Part shown: positions 34,863-43,654 of the stretch, piece by piece
Numbering within the stretch: position 1 is the first letter of the stretch
Layout of the letters: each line of letters starts with the position of its first letter
Source of the DNA: Sphingomonas kyeonggiensis
GTDB taxonomy: Bacteria > Pseudomonadota > Alphaproteobacteria > Sphingomonadales > Sphingomonadaceae
Reading direction: 5' to 3'
NCBI RefSeq assembly: GCF_030812785.1
Contig: NZ_JAUSTJ010000003.1
Coordinates: 558,001 to 622,000 of the forward strand
DNA length: 64,000 nucleotides
Translations under genes and position numbers: made by a program
Notes under the pieces: model-generated
What the model saw: only the letters and a program-made list of their open reading frames with translations
What the model was told of the DNA's origin: nothing
Databases searched by the model: none

Positions 34863-36151
34863 TCCACGCCGGGGGGCTGGAGGACACCGACCCCGGACGG
34901 CGCAACATGTGGCTGCTCGTCCAGCTGCGCTGGATCGCCGTGGGCGGACAGCTCGCCACGATCGGCTTCGTCCATTTCGTGATGGGCGTGCACCTGCCGC
35001 TGGTGCCGCTGTTCATCGCGCCGCTGCTGCTGGCGGGCATCAACCTTGCCACCTATCCGCTGCTCGACCGGCGTGCCGCGATCACCAACTGGGAGCTGAC
35101 CGTGGCGATGCTCGCCGATGTCGGCGCGCTGGCCTGGCAGCTCCACTTCACCGGCGGCCTCGCCAACCCCTTCGCCTTCCTGTTCCTGCTCCAGGTGGTG
35201 ACCGGCGCGATGCTGCTCCAGCCGGGATCGAGCTGGATGATCGTCGGCGCGGCGAGCCTTGCGCTGTTCACCATCGCGATCAACCCGGTGCCGCTCGACC
35301 TGCCGCCGAGCTCGCGCGACCCGTTCCGCCTCTACCTGGCCGGCAGCCTGATCTGCTTCGCGCTGATCGCGGTGCTGCTGGTGCTGCTGATCACCCGCAT
35401 CGCCCGCAACCTGCGCGAAGGCGACGCCGAGCGCGCCGCGATCCGCCAGCGCGCGGCGGAGGAGGATCATATCGTCCGCATGGGCCTGCTCGCCACCGGC
35501 GCGGCGCACGAGCTGGGCACGCCGCTCTCCTCGCTCTCGGTGATCCTGGGCGACTGGCAGCACATGCAGCGCATCGCCGGCGACAAGGACCTGGCGCAGG
35601 ACGTGGCCGACATGCAGGCCGAGGTGGCCCGCTGCAAGACCATCGTCAGCGGCATCCTGGCCTCGGCCGGCGAGGCGCGGGGGATCGCCTCGGAATTCAC
35701 CACCGTGCGCCATTTCCTCGACGACCTGGTCGCCGACTGGCGCGACAGCCGGCTGACCGGCACGCTGGAATATGCCGACCGGTTCGGGCCGGACCTGGCG
35801 ATCGTCTCCGACACCGCGCTGCGCCAGGTGCTGAGCAACGTGATCGACAACGCCGCCGAGGTCTCGCCCGAATGGATCGGCATCACCCTGCTGCGCGACC
35901 GCGACGAGATGGTGATCGAAGTCGCCGACCGCGGCCCGGGCTTCGCGCCCGAGATGCTGGCGGGCTTCGGCCAGCCCTATCGATCGAGCAAGGGCAAGGC
36001 GGGCGGCGGACTGGGCCTGTTCCTGCTGGTCAACGTGCTGCGCAAGCTGGGGGGCACCGCCGAGGCGGAGAACCGGGTGCCGCGCGGGGCGCTGGTGCGC
36101 ATCCGCCTGCCGCTTGACGCGATCGCCCGGGGCGGGGAGGAACAGGCATGA
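34859..36151 (+). CDS. regB: RegB/PrrB-type redox sensor histidine kinase
   Basis: A 430-residue kinase with six predicted helices and the RegB signature elements: quinone-site motif GGLANPF (99-105), the H-box ATGAAHELGTPLSSL with His217, and a Cys in ARCKTIV (Cys259) at the place of the redox-active cysteine of Rhodobacter RegB. The ATPase part (VSDTALRQVLSNVIDNAAE and the SSKGKAGGGLGLFL lid) is complete. It is embedded in the oxidase operon (ATGA overlap with surf1), which links the quinone-pool sensor with an enzyme that drains that pool. Confidence 0.93.
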   Translation: MIHAGGLEDTDPGRRNMWLLVQLRWIAVGGQLATIGFVHFVMGVHLPLVPLFIAPLLLAGINLATYPLLDRRAAITNWELTVAMLADVGALAWQLHFTGGLANPFAFLFLLQVVTGAMLLQPGSSWMIVGAASLALFTIAINPVPLDLPPSSRDPFRLYLAGSLICFALIAVLLVLLITRIARNLREGDAERAAIRQRAAEEDHIVRMGLLATGAAHELGTPLSSLSVILGDWQHMQRIAGDKDLAQDVADMQAEVARCKTIVSGILASAGEARGIASEFTTVRHFLDDLVADWRDSRLTGTLEYADRFGPDLAIVSDTALRQVLSNVIDNAAEVSPEWIGITLLRDRDEMVIEVADRGPGFAPEMLAGFGQPYRSSKGKAGGGLGLFLLVNVLRKLGGTAEAENRVPRGALVRIRLPLDAIARGGEEQA

Positions 36152-36681
36152 GCGCGGTTCGCAAGCTGCTGATCGTCGAGGACGACGAGTCCTTCGCCCG
36201 GACGCTGCGGCGCTCGTTCGAGCGACGCGGATACATGGTCGAGGTGGCGGCGAGCCATGAGGACCTGACCGCGCTGATGGAGACATTCCATCCGGCCTAT
36301 GCGGTGGTCGACCTGAAGCTGGGCGGGGCATCGGGGCTGGTCTGCGTCCAGACGCTGCGCGCGGCGGATGCCGGGATGAAGATCGTCGTGCTGACCGGCT
36401 TCGCCAGCATCGCCACCGCGGTGGAGGCGATAAAGCTGGGTGCGTCCTATTATCTCGCCAAGCCTTCCAACACCGACGATATCGAGGCGGCGTTCGGGCG
36501 CGAGGAAGGCGATGTCGATGCCCCGCTCGCCAGCCGGCCTTCGTCGATCAAGACGGTGGAGTGGGAGCATATCCACCAGACCCTGGTGGAGACGGACTTC
36601 AACATCTCCGAGACGGCGCGGCGGCTGGGGATGCACCGGCGGACGCTGGCGCGGAAGCTGGAGAAGCGGCAGTTGCGGTAG
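36148..36681 (+). CDS. regA: RegA/PrrA-type response regulator
   Basis: A 177-residue regulator with a receiver domain (IVEDDESF; phospho-acceptor Asp55 in VVDLKLG; Lys105 in LAKPSN) and a Fis-type helix-turn-helix (ISETARRLGMHRRTLARKL), the compact RegA layout. Four-nt overlap with regB. RegA proteins switch genes for respiration, photosynthesis and carbon/nitrogen fixation in response to redox state. A pair of palindromic repeats follows the stop; no classic terminator with T-tract was found, but ggttttttgt lies 10-20 nt after the stop. Confidence 0.93.
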   Translation: MSAVRKLLIVEDDESFARTLRRSFERRGYMVEVAASHEDLTALMETFHPAYAVVDLKLGGASGLVCVQTLRAADAGMKIVVLTGFASIATAVEAIKLGASYYLAKPSNTDDIEAAFGREEGDVDAPLASRPSSIKTVEWEHIHQTLVETDFNISETARRLGMHRRTLARKLEKRQLR

Positions 36682-36706
36682 GGGGCTGGCGGTTTTTTGT
36701 CCCTTT

Positions 36707-36843
36707 CGTCATCCCCGCGAAGGCGGGGATCCAGAGCCAAGGGCGGGATGCGCGCGGCGCGCTTTGGTCTATCCGGAAAGCGGGTGCTCGATTGCATTCC
36801 ACGTACTGCGCTACCCTGGATCCCCGCCTTCGCGGGGATGACG
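36707..36843. repeat. inverted repeat of the cgtcatccccgcg family
   Basis: cgtcatccccgcgaaggcgg... (36707-36733) pairs with the inverse copy ending 36843, around an 84-nt spacer. The same arm sequence is found at 63426-63508, with a spacer that shares the element ctaccctgga next to the right arm. Confidence 0.85.
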
Positions 36844-36870
36844 ATCGGGAGGGCGGGTTTCCCCTCATTT

Positions 36871-37013
36871 CGTCACCCCGGCCCCTTCGACGCCGCCTGC
36901 GGCGTCGCTCAGGACAAGCTTGTGCCGGGGCCCACCGGGAGGCGCGTTCTGGACAAGAGGCTCCTGCATCTCCGGTGCGGCATAGTGGACCCCGGCACAA
37001 GGCCGGGGTGACG
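36871..37013. repeat. mosaic inverted repeat with inserted hairpin
   Basis: The cgtcaccccggcc family, but its left arm is split after ggcc by an inserted segment of about 38 nt that holds its own perfect hairpin, gacgccgc-ct-gcggcgtc (36889-36906), and the words ttcgac and gctcaggacaagc. The right arm (36987-37013) is intact. The other copies in the window (2449, 22897) lack the insertion. Confidence 0.8.
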
Positions 37014-37078
37014 GATGTGCTGGGTGGCTTCCCATCCGCTGCGGCCGGGCGCAGCATGGCCGGCTTCGGGAGGGCCTT

Positions 37079-38683
37079 TTGAAGATTCGTGCCGACATCG
37101 TTGCGGGGCTTGCCATTTCGGGGCTGATGTTGCCCGAGGCGGTGGCCTATGCCTCGATCGCCGGGGTCGCGCCGGGGCATGCGATCCTCGCGGCGATTGC
37201 CGGGGCGCTGGTCTATGCGCTGGCCGGGCGCAGCCGCTTCGCGATCGTCTCCGCGACCTCCTCCTCCGCGGCGATCCTTGCCGCCTCGCTGGCGACGCTG
37301 CCGGCGGGGGAGGGGATGCGGACGCTGTTCATGGTGAGCGCGGTGGCGATCACCGGCCTGTTGTTCCTGCTCGCCTGGGCGGGCCGGCTGGGCGGGCTGA
37401 CCGGCTTCATCTCGCACCCGGTGCTGCGCGGCTTCGCCTTCGGGCTGGCAATCACGATCAGCGTCAAGCAGCTGCCGGTGCTGACCGGCACGCACCCGCC
37501 CGCCGGCAACCTGATCGAGACCGGCATCGCGGTGCTGCGGGCCGCGCCGCACTGGCACTGGCCGAGCCTGGCGGTGGGGCTGGTCGCGCTGGCGATCTTG
37601 CTGGTGCTGCGCCGCCTGCCGATGGTGCCGGGCGCGCTGATCGTGCTGGTCTCGGGCGTCGCGGCATCGGGCCTGCTCGATCTCGCCGGACACGGCGTGG
37701 CGGTGGTCGGGCCGATCGTGCTGGCGCCGGAGGCGCTGGCGCTGCCTGCACTTTCCTATGCCCGGATGCTGGAGGCGGCGCAGCTCGCCGTGCCGCTGGC
37801 GCTGATCCTGCTCGCCGAGAGCTGGGGCACGATGCGCGCGCTGGCGCTCCGGCACGGCGACATTCTGGATCCGGGCCGCGAGCTGCGCGCGCTCGGCCTC
37901 GCCAATCTGGGCGCGGCGCTGGTCCAGGGCATGCCGGTCGGTGCCGGGCTCTCGGCAAGCGCGGCGAACGAGGCTTCGGGCGCCGGATCGCGCGTGGCCG
38001 GGGCGATCGCGGCGGCAGCGCTGGGCGTCCTCGTGCTGTTCGCCATGCCGCTGGTCGCGCTGCTGCCCCAGCCGGTGCTGGCCGCGGTGGTGATCGCCGC
38101 GCTCGCCCATTCGCTCGACCCGCGCCCGCTGCGGCGGCTATGGGCGCTCGACCGCGACCAATATATCGCGCTGGCCGCGGCGCTGGGCGTGCTGCTGCTC
38201 GGCGTGCTCGACGGGATGCTCTGCGCGATCCTGCTCTCGCTCGCCGCCCTGGTGCAGCGCTTCGGCAATGCCCAATTGGGCCGCCTCGGCCAACTGGGGG
38301 ACAGCCACAACTTCGTCGATGCCGATCGCCATCCCGAGGCCAGGCCGATCCCCGGCATTGCGATCTGGCGGCCGGCGGCGCCGCTGTTCTTCGCCAATGC
38401 CGAGCGGATGTTCGCCGAGATCGCCGCGCGCACGCTCGCCCAGCCGGGCGTACGGGCCGTGGTGATCAGCCTGGAGGAGAGCATCGACATCGACAGCACC
38501 GCGCTCGACGCACTGCTCGATTTCGACCGGGCGATGCAGGCCAAGGGCTTCCGCGTCCATTATGCCCGGATGCACGATAGGGTGCGCGACCTGCTCCATG
38601 CCGCCGGCGCGGCATCGGTGGCGGCGCGCAGCGACTATAGCGTGGCCGATGCGGCCGCCAGGCTGGAGAGCCAAGATGCGTGA
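37079..38683 (+). CDS. SulP-family anion transporter with STAS domain
   Basis: A 534-residue membrane transporter. The start IRADIVAGLAISGLMLPEAVAYA is the SulP N-terminal signature; about 12 helices follow and a STAS domain forms the last ~110 residues (IAIWRPAAPLFFANAERMF, then VISLEESIDIDSTALDAL). Substrate could be sulfate, bicarbonate or a dicarboxylate. The start is a TTG at 37079 with gggagg 5-10 nt upstream; no ATG or GTG fits better. It overlaps the next gene by 8 nt. Confidence 0.9.
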   Translation: MKIRADIVAGLAISGLMLPEAVAYASIAGVAPGHAILAAIAGALVYALAGRSRFAIVSATSSSAAILAASLATLPAGEGMRTLFMVSAVAITGLLFLLAWAGRLGGLTGFISHPVLRGFAFGLAITISVKQLPVLTGTHPPAGNLIETGIAVLRAAPHWHWPSLAVGLVALAILLVLRRLPMVPGALIVLVSGVAASGLLDLAGHGVAVVGPIVLAPEALALPALSYARMLEAAQLAVPLALILLAESWGTMRALALRHGDILDPGRELRALGLANLGAALVQGMPVGAGLSASAANEASGAGSRVAGAIAAAALGVLVLFAMPLVALLPQPVLAAVVIAALAHSLDPRPLRRLWALDRDQYIALAAALGVLLLGVLDGMLCAILLSLAALVQRFGNAQLGRLGQLGDSHNFVDADRHPEARPIPGIAIWRPAAPLFFANAERMFAEIAARTLAQPGVRAVVISLEESIDIDSTALDALLDFDRAMQAKGFRVHYARMHDRVRDLLHAAGAASVAARSDYSVADAAARLESQDA

Positions 38684-39290
38684 GCCCGAACCCTTTCTCC
38701 GCCCCGTCTCGATCGACGCGCTGCGGCCGACCCAGATCACCGTCGGCTTCCGCGAAGTCGCCCGCAAGCGGCGCGACTGGCGCGAGCGGGCGGAGCGCGA
38801 TGGATCGGAGTTCCTCGGCCGCCACATGATCCCGGCGGTGAAGGGGCCGAAGGACCGGTTCTGGATCGTCGATGCGCATCATCTCGCCCGGGCGCTGCAC
38901 GACGAGGGTGTCGAGCGGGTGTTCGTCCGCGAGATCGCCGACCTCTCCGAGCTGCCGGGGCGGGCCTTCCGCACCTTCATGGACAGCCGGGGCTGGCTCC
39001 ATCCCTATGATCCGGAAGGGCGGCGGCTCGATTCCCGGCACCTGCCCAAACATGTCCGCGGGCTGCTCGACGATCCCTGGCGCTCGCTGGCCGGGGAGCT
39101 GCGCCGCGGCGGCGGCTATGCCAAGGACCCGACGCCCTATGCCGAGTTCCTCTGGGCCGATTTCCTGCGGCGGCGCATCCCGGCGAAGCTGCTCGACGGG
39201 GATTTCGAGGAGGCGCTGGGGCGCGCGCTCGACCTCGCCCGGCACAAGGATGCGGCCTATCTGCCGGGCTGGTCGGGGCCCGAGGATTGA
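38676..39290 (+). CDS. ParB-like nuclease-domain protein (ParBc_2 type)
   Basis: A 204-residue cytoplasmic protein. LRPTQITVGFREVARKR near the start and WIVDAHHLARALHDEGV resemble the stand-alone 'putative ParB-like nuclease' family (ParBc_2) in which a ParB/sulfiredoxin fold is followed by a helical domain. It has no DNA-binding helix-turn-helix and is not the chromosome-partition ParB. The start lies inside the SulP gene (8-nt overlap), so the two are coupled, although no functional link is known to me. The reaction is unknown; nucleotide hydrolysis or phosphate transfer is possible for this fold. Confidence 0.7.
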   Translation: MREPEPFLRPVSIDALRPTQITVGFREVARKRRDWRERAERDGSEFLGRHMIPAVKGPKDRFWIVDAHHLARALHDEGVERVFVREIADLSELPGRAFRTFMDSRGWLHPYDPEGRRLDSRHLPKHVRGLLDDPWRSLAGELRRGGGYAKDPTPYAEFLWADFLRRRIPAKLLDGDFEEALGRALDLARHKDAAYLPGWSGPED

Positions 39291-39392
39291 GCGGCGCGGC
39301 GCTGGATTTCCGGTGCCTGGTGGGTGATAAAAATACGGTTCGAGCCTATATACTCCGTCATCCCCCTGAAGGGGGATCGAAAGGACTGAGCC

Positions 39393-39797
39393 ATGAACAG
39401 GATCTCGATGAGTCTGCTCGGCGCCTCGCTGCTCGCCGCGCTGGCCGTGCCGGCCGCCGCGGCGCCGCGTGACGGCGAGGCCGAGCTCGCCAAGGCCATT
39501 GCCGGCCGTACCGCCGGAAAGCCCGTGGATTGCATCCAGCTGCGCAACATCCGCTCCTCGCGGATCATCGACCGTACCGCGATCGTCTACGAGATGAACA
39601 ACGGCACCATCTATGTGAACCGGCCAAGGAGCGGTGCGGAATCGCTCGACTGGACCGATGTGCTGGTGACCGAGACCTTCACCTCGCAGCTGTGCAGCAT
39701 CGATGTGGTGAAGCTCTACGACACCGGCACCCGGATGACGACCGGCTGGGTCGGGCTGGACGAATTCGTACCGTACGCCAAGCCGCCGCGTAGTTGA
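39393..39797 (+). CDS. small exported protein, unknown function (DUF6491-like)
   Basis: 134 residues with a signal peptide ending at VPAAAA. The mature part has two Cys (in VDCIQLRNI and SQLCSIDVV), likely a disulfide, and the pattern RSSRIIDRTAIVYEMNNGTIYVN, which I associate with small sphingomonad proteins of the DUF6491 type; this family call is tentative. Aaagga lies 8-13 nt before the ATG. The leader contains a perfect 7-bp hairpin, atccccc-tgaa-gggggat (39360-39377), that does not cover the ribosome site. It is in its own transcription unit between ParB-like and GH28 genes. Confidence 0.7.
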   Translation: MNRISMSLLGASLLAALAVPAAAAPRDGEAELAKAIAGRTAGKPVDCIQLRNIRSSRIIDRTAIVYEMNNGTIYVNRPRSGAESLDWTDVLVTETFTSQLCSIDVVKLYDTGTRMTTGWVGLDEFVPYAKPPRS

Positions 39798-39863
39798 GCT
39801 TCGCCCTCTCGATGTTACCGGTGTCATGCGCTAGGCTCGGCACCGATAGCGAGAGGAGAGGGC

Positions 39864-41213
39864 ATGGAACGGCGTGCGGTGTTGAAGCTGGCCGGCGGGC
39901 TGGGCGTGGCGGGTGCGGTGCCGCCGGCATGGGCCGGGCGTGACGGTGCTCCCGCCGGCGGCGTCTCGCTCGATGTGCGCGATTTCGGAGCGAAGGGCGA
40001 TGGCGGCAAGGACACGCTCGCCTTCCAGCAGGCGCTCGACCGCTGCGCGATGCTCGGCGGGGGCGAGGTGGCGGTGCCGCCCGGGACCTGGCTGACCGGC
40101 GCGATCGCGATCGGATCGAACACGCTGCTGCGCGTGCGGGAGGGGGCGACGATCCTCGGCTCGCCCGACCTGGCCGATTATCCGCTCCGCCAGGTGCGCT
40201 GGGAAGGCAAGTTCGTGAAGGGCCATATCGGCCTGATCTCCGCCGAGAATGCCGAGCATCTCGGCATCGCCGGCAAGGGGCGGATCCTCGGCAATCCGGC
40301 GATCGACACGCGGATCGACCGCGCCACCGGCAATCGCAATCCGGCGCTGATCGAACTGGTCTCGTGCCGGCACGTCCACGTCCGCGAGGTCTTCACCCGG
40401 CAGAATGCGATGTGGTCGATCCACCCGATCTTCTGCAGCGACGTGCGCTTCAGCGACATGGTGGTCGAGGGCGGGGCGGACGGGATCGATGTCGATTCCT
40501 GCGAGCGGGTGGTGATCGAGCGGTGCAGCTTCGACACCGGCGACGATTGCATCGCGATCAAGTCGGGCCGGGGCGAGGAGGGCAACCGCATCGCCCGGCC
40601 GACGCGCGACGTGCACATCTCCGACTGCAGCTTCCGCGACGCGCACTGGGCGTGCATCGGCATCGGCAGCGAGACCTCGGGCGGGATCGCCGGGGTGCTG
40701 GTCGAGCGCTGCCGCTTCCTCGGGGCGAAGACGCATGCGGTCTATATCAAGAGCCGGCCCGGGCGCGGGGCGTTCATCACCGACATCGTCATGCGCGACC
40801 TGGAGGTGTCGGGCGTGGGGCAGGGCTTCCTGCGGCTCAATTTCCTGAGCAGCGGCAAGCAGGACGAATATCCGGTGCAGGGACTGGCGGGGCGGCCCAG
40901 GGTGGCGCGCTTCGCTTTTTCGGACGTGCGGGTGCACGGCGTGCCGATGCTGGTCGACGGCCGCGAGATCGATCCCGAGCGGCCGCTGGAGGGGCTGGTG
41001 CTGGCCGGCATCCGCGGCACCTGCGGCAAGGGGATCGCGCTGGCGCATGTCCGGGGCGCGAAGCTGCGCGACATCGCGGTGACCGGGCAAGCGGGGCCGC
41101 TGCTCAGCCTGTTCGACGTCACCGGGACCGGGCTGGCGGGTGCGGTGCCGCTGGAGAAGCCGGCCCCGGGCGCGCCGGTGCCCGTGCCGGCGAGGCCCTA
41201 TCGGCTGGGATAG
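39864..41213 (+). CDS. GH28-family (polygalacturonase-like) hydrolase
   Basis: A 449-residue right-handed beta-helix enzyme. The N-terminus MERRAVLKLAGGLGVAGA looks like a twin-arginine signal. After the pectin-lyase-fold start FGAKGDGGKDT come the catalytic Asp residues GADGIDVDSC (Asp209/Asp211) and DTGDDCIAIKSG (Asp227-Asp228), and SETSGGI and VYIKSRPGRG in place of the classic GHG and RIK. It should cleave galacturonan or a rhamnogalacturonan side chain outside the cytoplasm. The GHG-equivalent is IGIGSE here, seen also in exo-acting and less-studied GH28 branches. It stands alone, ~11 kb from the main sugar cluster. Confidence 0.85.
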   Translation: MERRAVLKLAGGLGVAGAVPPAWAGRDGAPAGGVSLDVRDFGAKGDGGKDTLAFQQALDRCAMLGGGEVAVPPGTWLTGAIAIGSNTLLRVREGATILGSPDLADYPLRQVRWEGKFVKGHIGLISAENAEHLGIAGKGRILGNPAIDTRIDRATGNRNPALIELVSCRHVHVREVFTRQNAMWSIHPIFCSDVRFSDMVVEGGADGIDVDSCERVVIERCSFDTGDDCIAIKSGRGEEGNRIARPTRDVHISDCSFRDAHWACIGIGSETSGGIAGVLVERCRFLGAKTHAVYIKSRPGRGAFITDIVMRDLEVSGVGQGFLRLNFLSSGKQDEYPVQGLAGRPRVARFAFSDVRVHGVPMLVDGREIDPERPLEGLVLAGIRGTCGKGIALAHVRGAKLRDIAVTGQAGPLLSLFDVTGTGLAGAVPLEKPAPGAPVPVPARPYRLG

Positions 41214-41237
41214 GATGGGGTTGAGGGTTCAACTTTC

Positions 41238-41319
41238 CGTCATCCCGGCCTCGCGCCGGGATCCCGCTTCTTCGGCCGGTTCGAGGTAGCGGGACCCCGG
41301 CTCAAGGCCGGGGTGACGA
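41238..41319. repeat. hybrid inverted repeat (cgtcatcccggcc / ggccggggtgacg)
   Basis: The left arm is of the cgtcatcccggc type (41238-41267) while the right arm (41290-41319) is closer to the ggccggggtgacg type, so the stem has mismatches. It lies after the GH28 gene and shows that the two repeat families recombine or diverge from one ancestor. Confidence 0.75.
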
Positions 41320-41430
41320 AGAAGGGGGAACAATTCGGACAACCCATCGCCGCGCGCACCCGCTTGATCGCGTTCGCGTTGCGGAATTGCCGCCGGGGCT
41401 CCGTCACGACCTGCAGCCATTTGTCGGGTC

Positions 41431-43029
41431 GTGAGTATGCAGCGTTCCCCAGCCCGGGCCTGGCCCGAGGCTTCTACCTTCCGCCAGCTTCGCCTGGTCG
41501 AGCCCGAGCATGTGCCGTGGACGGCGCGGCTCGCTGCCGCGACCCGGGCCTGGGCGGGCAATCCAGCGCTGCTCGCCGCGCTGCTGCTCGTCGTCGCGGT
41601 GGCGGCGCGGGCGGCACAGTTCGGCAATCCGGTGGTGCAGGTCGATGACGAGTTCTACCTGCTCACCGGCGACCGGATGCTGCACGGCGCGCTGCCCTAT
41701 GTGGACATCTGGGACCGCAAGCCGATCGGGCTGTTCCTGATCTATGCCGCGATCCGGCTGCTCGGCGGCGCCGGGGTGCTCGAATACCAGATCGTCGCGA
41801 TGCTGTTCGCGGTGGCGACCGCGCTGGTGGTCGCGCGGATCGCCCGCAACCTTGCCGGCCCGCACGGCGCGGCGGCGGCGGGCGTGGTCTATATCCTCTA
41901 TCTCGGCATCTTCGGCGGCGAGGGCGGCCAGTCGCCGGTCTTCTACAATTTGTTCGTCGCGCTCGGCGCCTGGGCGATGGTCGGCGTGGTGCGGCGGCCG
42001 AATTTCGATGCGGTCTCCTTTGCCGGCGGGCTGCTGGTCATGCTGCTGGCCGGCGCGGCGATGCAGGTGAAGTACACCGCGCTGTTCGAAGGCGTGTTCT
42101 TCGGGCTGACGCTGCTCTGGCTGGGACGCAAGCGCGGACTCGGCTGGACGATGCTGGGGGCGATGGCGCTGGCCTGGGTAGTCGCGGCGCTGCTGCCGAC
42201 GCTCGCTGCCTGGGGCTGGTATGTCTCGATCGGCCAGGGCGATGCCTTCGTCCAGGCCAATTTCCTCTCGATCCTCGAGCGCAGCTCGGACGGGCTGGGC
42301 ATCGCGCTCAAGCGGCTCGGCTGGATGATCGCCTGTCTGGTGCCGCTCGGGCTCGCCGCCTGGCTGGGGCGCGGCATGGCGCGGCCGGCGAGCGACGAGG
42401 TGCGGCGCTTCCTCGACGGCTGGGCGATCGCGGCGATCACGGGCGTGCTGCTGTTCGGCACCTGGTTCGACCATTATGCCCTGCCGCTGATCGCGCCGCT
42501 CTGCGTGCTCGCCGCGGCCTGGTTCGGCGACGGCGCGGCGGGACTGGTGCTCGCCTCGGGCCGGACGCGCTGGCGGATCCCGGCGGGCATCGCGATGATG
42601 GCGCTGGCCACTTTGGTCTCGCTCCAGATCGTCAACGAGAATCGCCGCTCCCGGGGCTGGGGGCCGCAGGTCGAGCAGATGGCCGATTTCATCCGGCCGC
42701 AGCTGAAGGACTGCCTGTACGTCTTCGACGGCGAGCCGGCGCTCTACCGGCTTACTGGCAGCTGCCTGCCGACGCGCTGGCCCTTCCCGAGCCATCTGAG
42801 CCTGACCCGCGAATCGCGGGCGATCGGTGCCGACCCGATGGCCGAGGTGAAGCGGATCATGGCGGCGCGGCCCGAATTCGTCGTCGCCAACACCCGGCCG
42901 GACCGCGACCTCAATCCGCAGGTTCTGGACTACATGACCGGGCTGCTGGCGCGCGACTATGCGCCTGCGCTGGAGGTGCCGGTGGGTGGCCGCAACCGAG
43001 TCGTCTATCGGCGGCGGCCCGGTGCCTGA
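41431..43029 (+). CDS. membrane glycosyltransferase, GT39/ArnT-like
   Basis: A 532-residue protein with about ten helices. After the first helix comes QVDDEFYLLTGDRML, the acidic first-loop motif of lipid-linked-sugar transferases of the PMT/ArnT (GT-C) type, then LPYVDIWDRKPIGLFLIY. A globular part of ~120 residues closes the protein. It should move a sugar from a polyprenyl-phosphate donor to a periplasmic acceptor. Start may be GTG 41431 or ATG 41437; ribosome site is weak. The first 30 residues before the helix are cytoplasmic. Confidence 0.8.
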   Translation: MSMQRSPARAWPEASTFRQLRLVEPEHVPWTARLAAATRAWAGNPALLAALLLVVAVAARAAQFGNPVVQVDDEFYLLTGDRMLHGALPYVDIWDRKPIGLFLIYAAIRLLGGAGVLEYQIVAMLFAVATALVVARIARNLAGPHGAAAAGVVYILYLGIFGGEGGQSPVFYNLFVALGAWAMVGVVRRPNFDAVSFAGGLLVMLLAGAAMQVKYTALFEGVFFGLTLLWLGRKRGLGWTMLGAMALAWVVAALLPTLAAWGWYVSIGQGDAFVQANFLSILERSSDGLGIALKRLGWMIACLVPLGLAAWLGRGMARPASDEVRRFLDGWAIAAITGVLLFGTWFDHYALPLIAPLCVLAAAWFGDGAAGLVLASGRTRWRIPAGIAMMALATLVSLQIVNENRRSRGWGPQVEQMADFIRPQLKDCLYVFDGEPALYRLTGSCLPTRWPFPSHLSLTRESRAIGADPMAEVKRIMAARPEFVVANTRPDRDLNPQVLDYMTGLLARDYAPALEVPVGGRNRVVYRRRPGA

Positions 43030-43108
43030 GCTCCTTTCCGTCGCCGCAATTGCGCCATCTCTCAGCCAAGGCTTGGCAAGAGAAGCGCGCAATGCTTTGG
43101 CATCGGGC

Positions 43109-43621
43109 ATGACCTCTCTCGCGTCGACCAGCGGCTTGCAGCGCGTGCTCGAGAGCGAGCGGCCGCGGCTGCTGCGCTTCCTTGCCGCGCGCGGGGCGGG
43201 GGACGATGCCGAGGACGTGCTGCAGGACCTGTGGCACAAGATTTCCGGCGCCGAGGCGCGGCCGGTCGCCGACCCGGTTTCCTACCTCTTCCGCGCCGCC
43301 GAGAATGTGCTGCGCGACCGCCAGCGCGCCTCGCTGAGCCGCGACCGGCGCCAGCATGAATGGCAGGACCTGGCCAACAGCGACGATTCGCCGCAGGGCG
43401 AGCGCGTGCTGATCGCGCGCCAGCGGCTGCGCGAGGCGGAGCAGACGCTGCTTGCGCTCGGGCCGCGAGTCGATCAGGTTTTCCGACGCTACCGGCTGGA
43501 TGGGCTCGGCCAGGCAGCGATTGCTCGCGAACTGGGGATAAGCTTGAGCTCCGTGGAGAAGGATCTGCAGAAGGCCTATCGGGCCCTCGCGCAACTGAAG
43601 GACAAGTTCGATGCGGAATGA
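43109..43621 (+). CDS. ECF sigma factor (FecI-like)
   Basis: A 170-residue sigma-70-family protein. Region 2 is at 12-75 (LLRFLAARGAGDDAEDVLQDLWHKI and VSYLFRAAENVLRDRQR, shown in part), region 4 at 108-165 (VFRRYRLDGLGQAAIARELGISLSSVEKDLQKA). It directs RNA polymerase to the receptor genes under control of the FecR downstream. The ATG at 43109 gives the normal family length; the frame is open upstream to 42959. FecR follows after 33 nt. Confidence 0.88.
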   Translation: MTSLASTSGLQRVLESERPRLLRFLAARGAGDDAEDVLQDLWHKISGAEARPVADPVSYLFRAAENVLRDRQRASLSRDRRQHEWQDLANSDDSPQGERVLIARQRLREAEQTLLALGPRVDQVFRRYRLDGLGQAAIARELGISLSSVEKDLQKAYRALAQLKDKFDAE

Positions 43622-43654
43622 GCGCGTCGACTCCGTCGTTGATGCGAGGTGGGC

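Noticed and set aside
38676..39290. Plasmid or chromosome partition ParB
   Set aside because: No ParA neighbour, no helix-turn-helix and the sequence fits the stand-alone ParBc_2 type.
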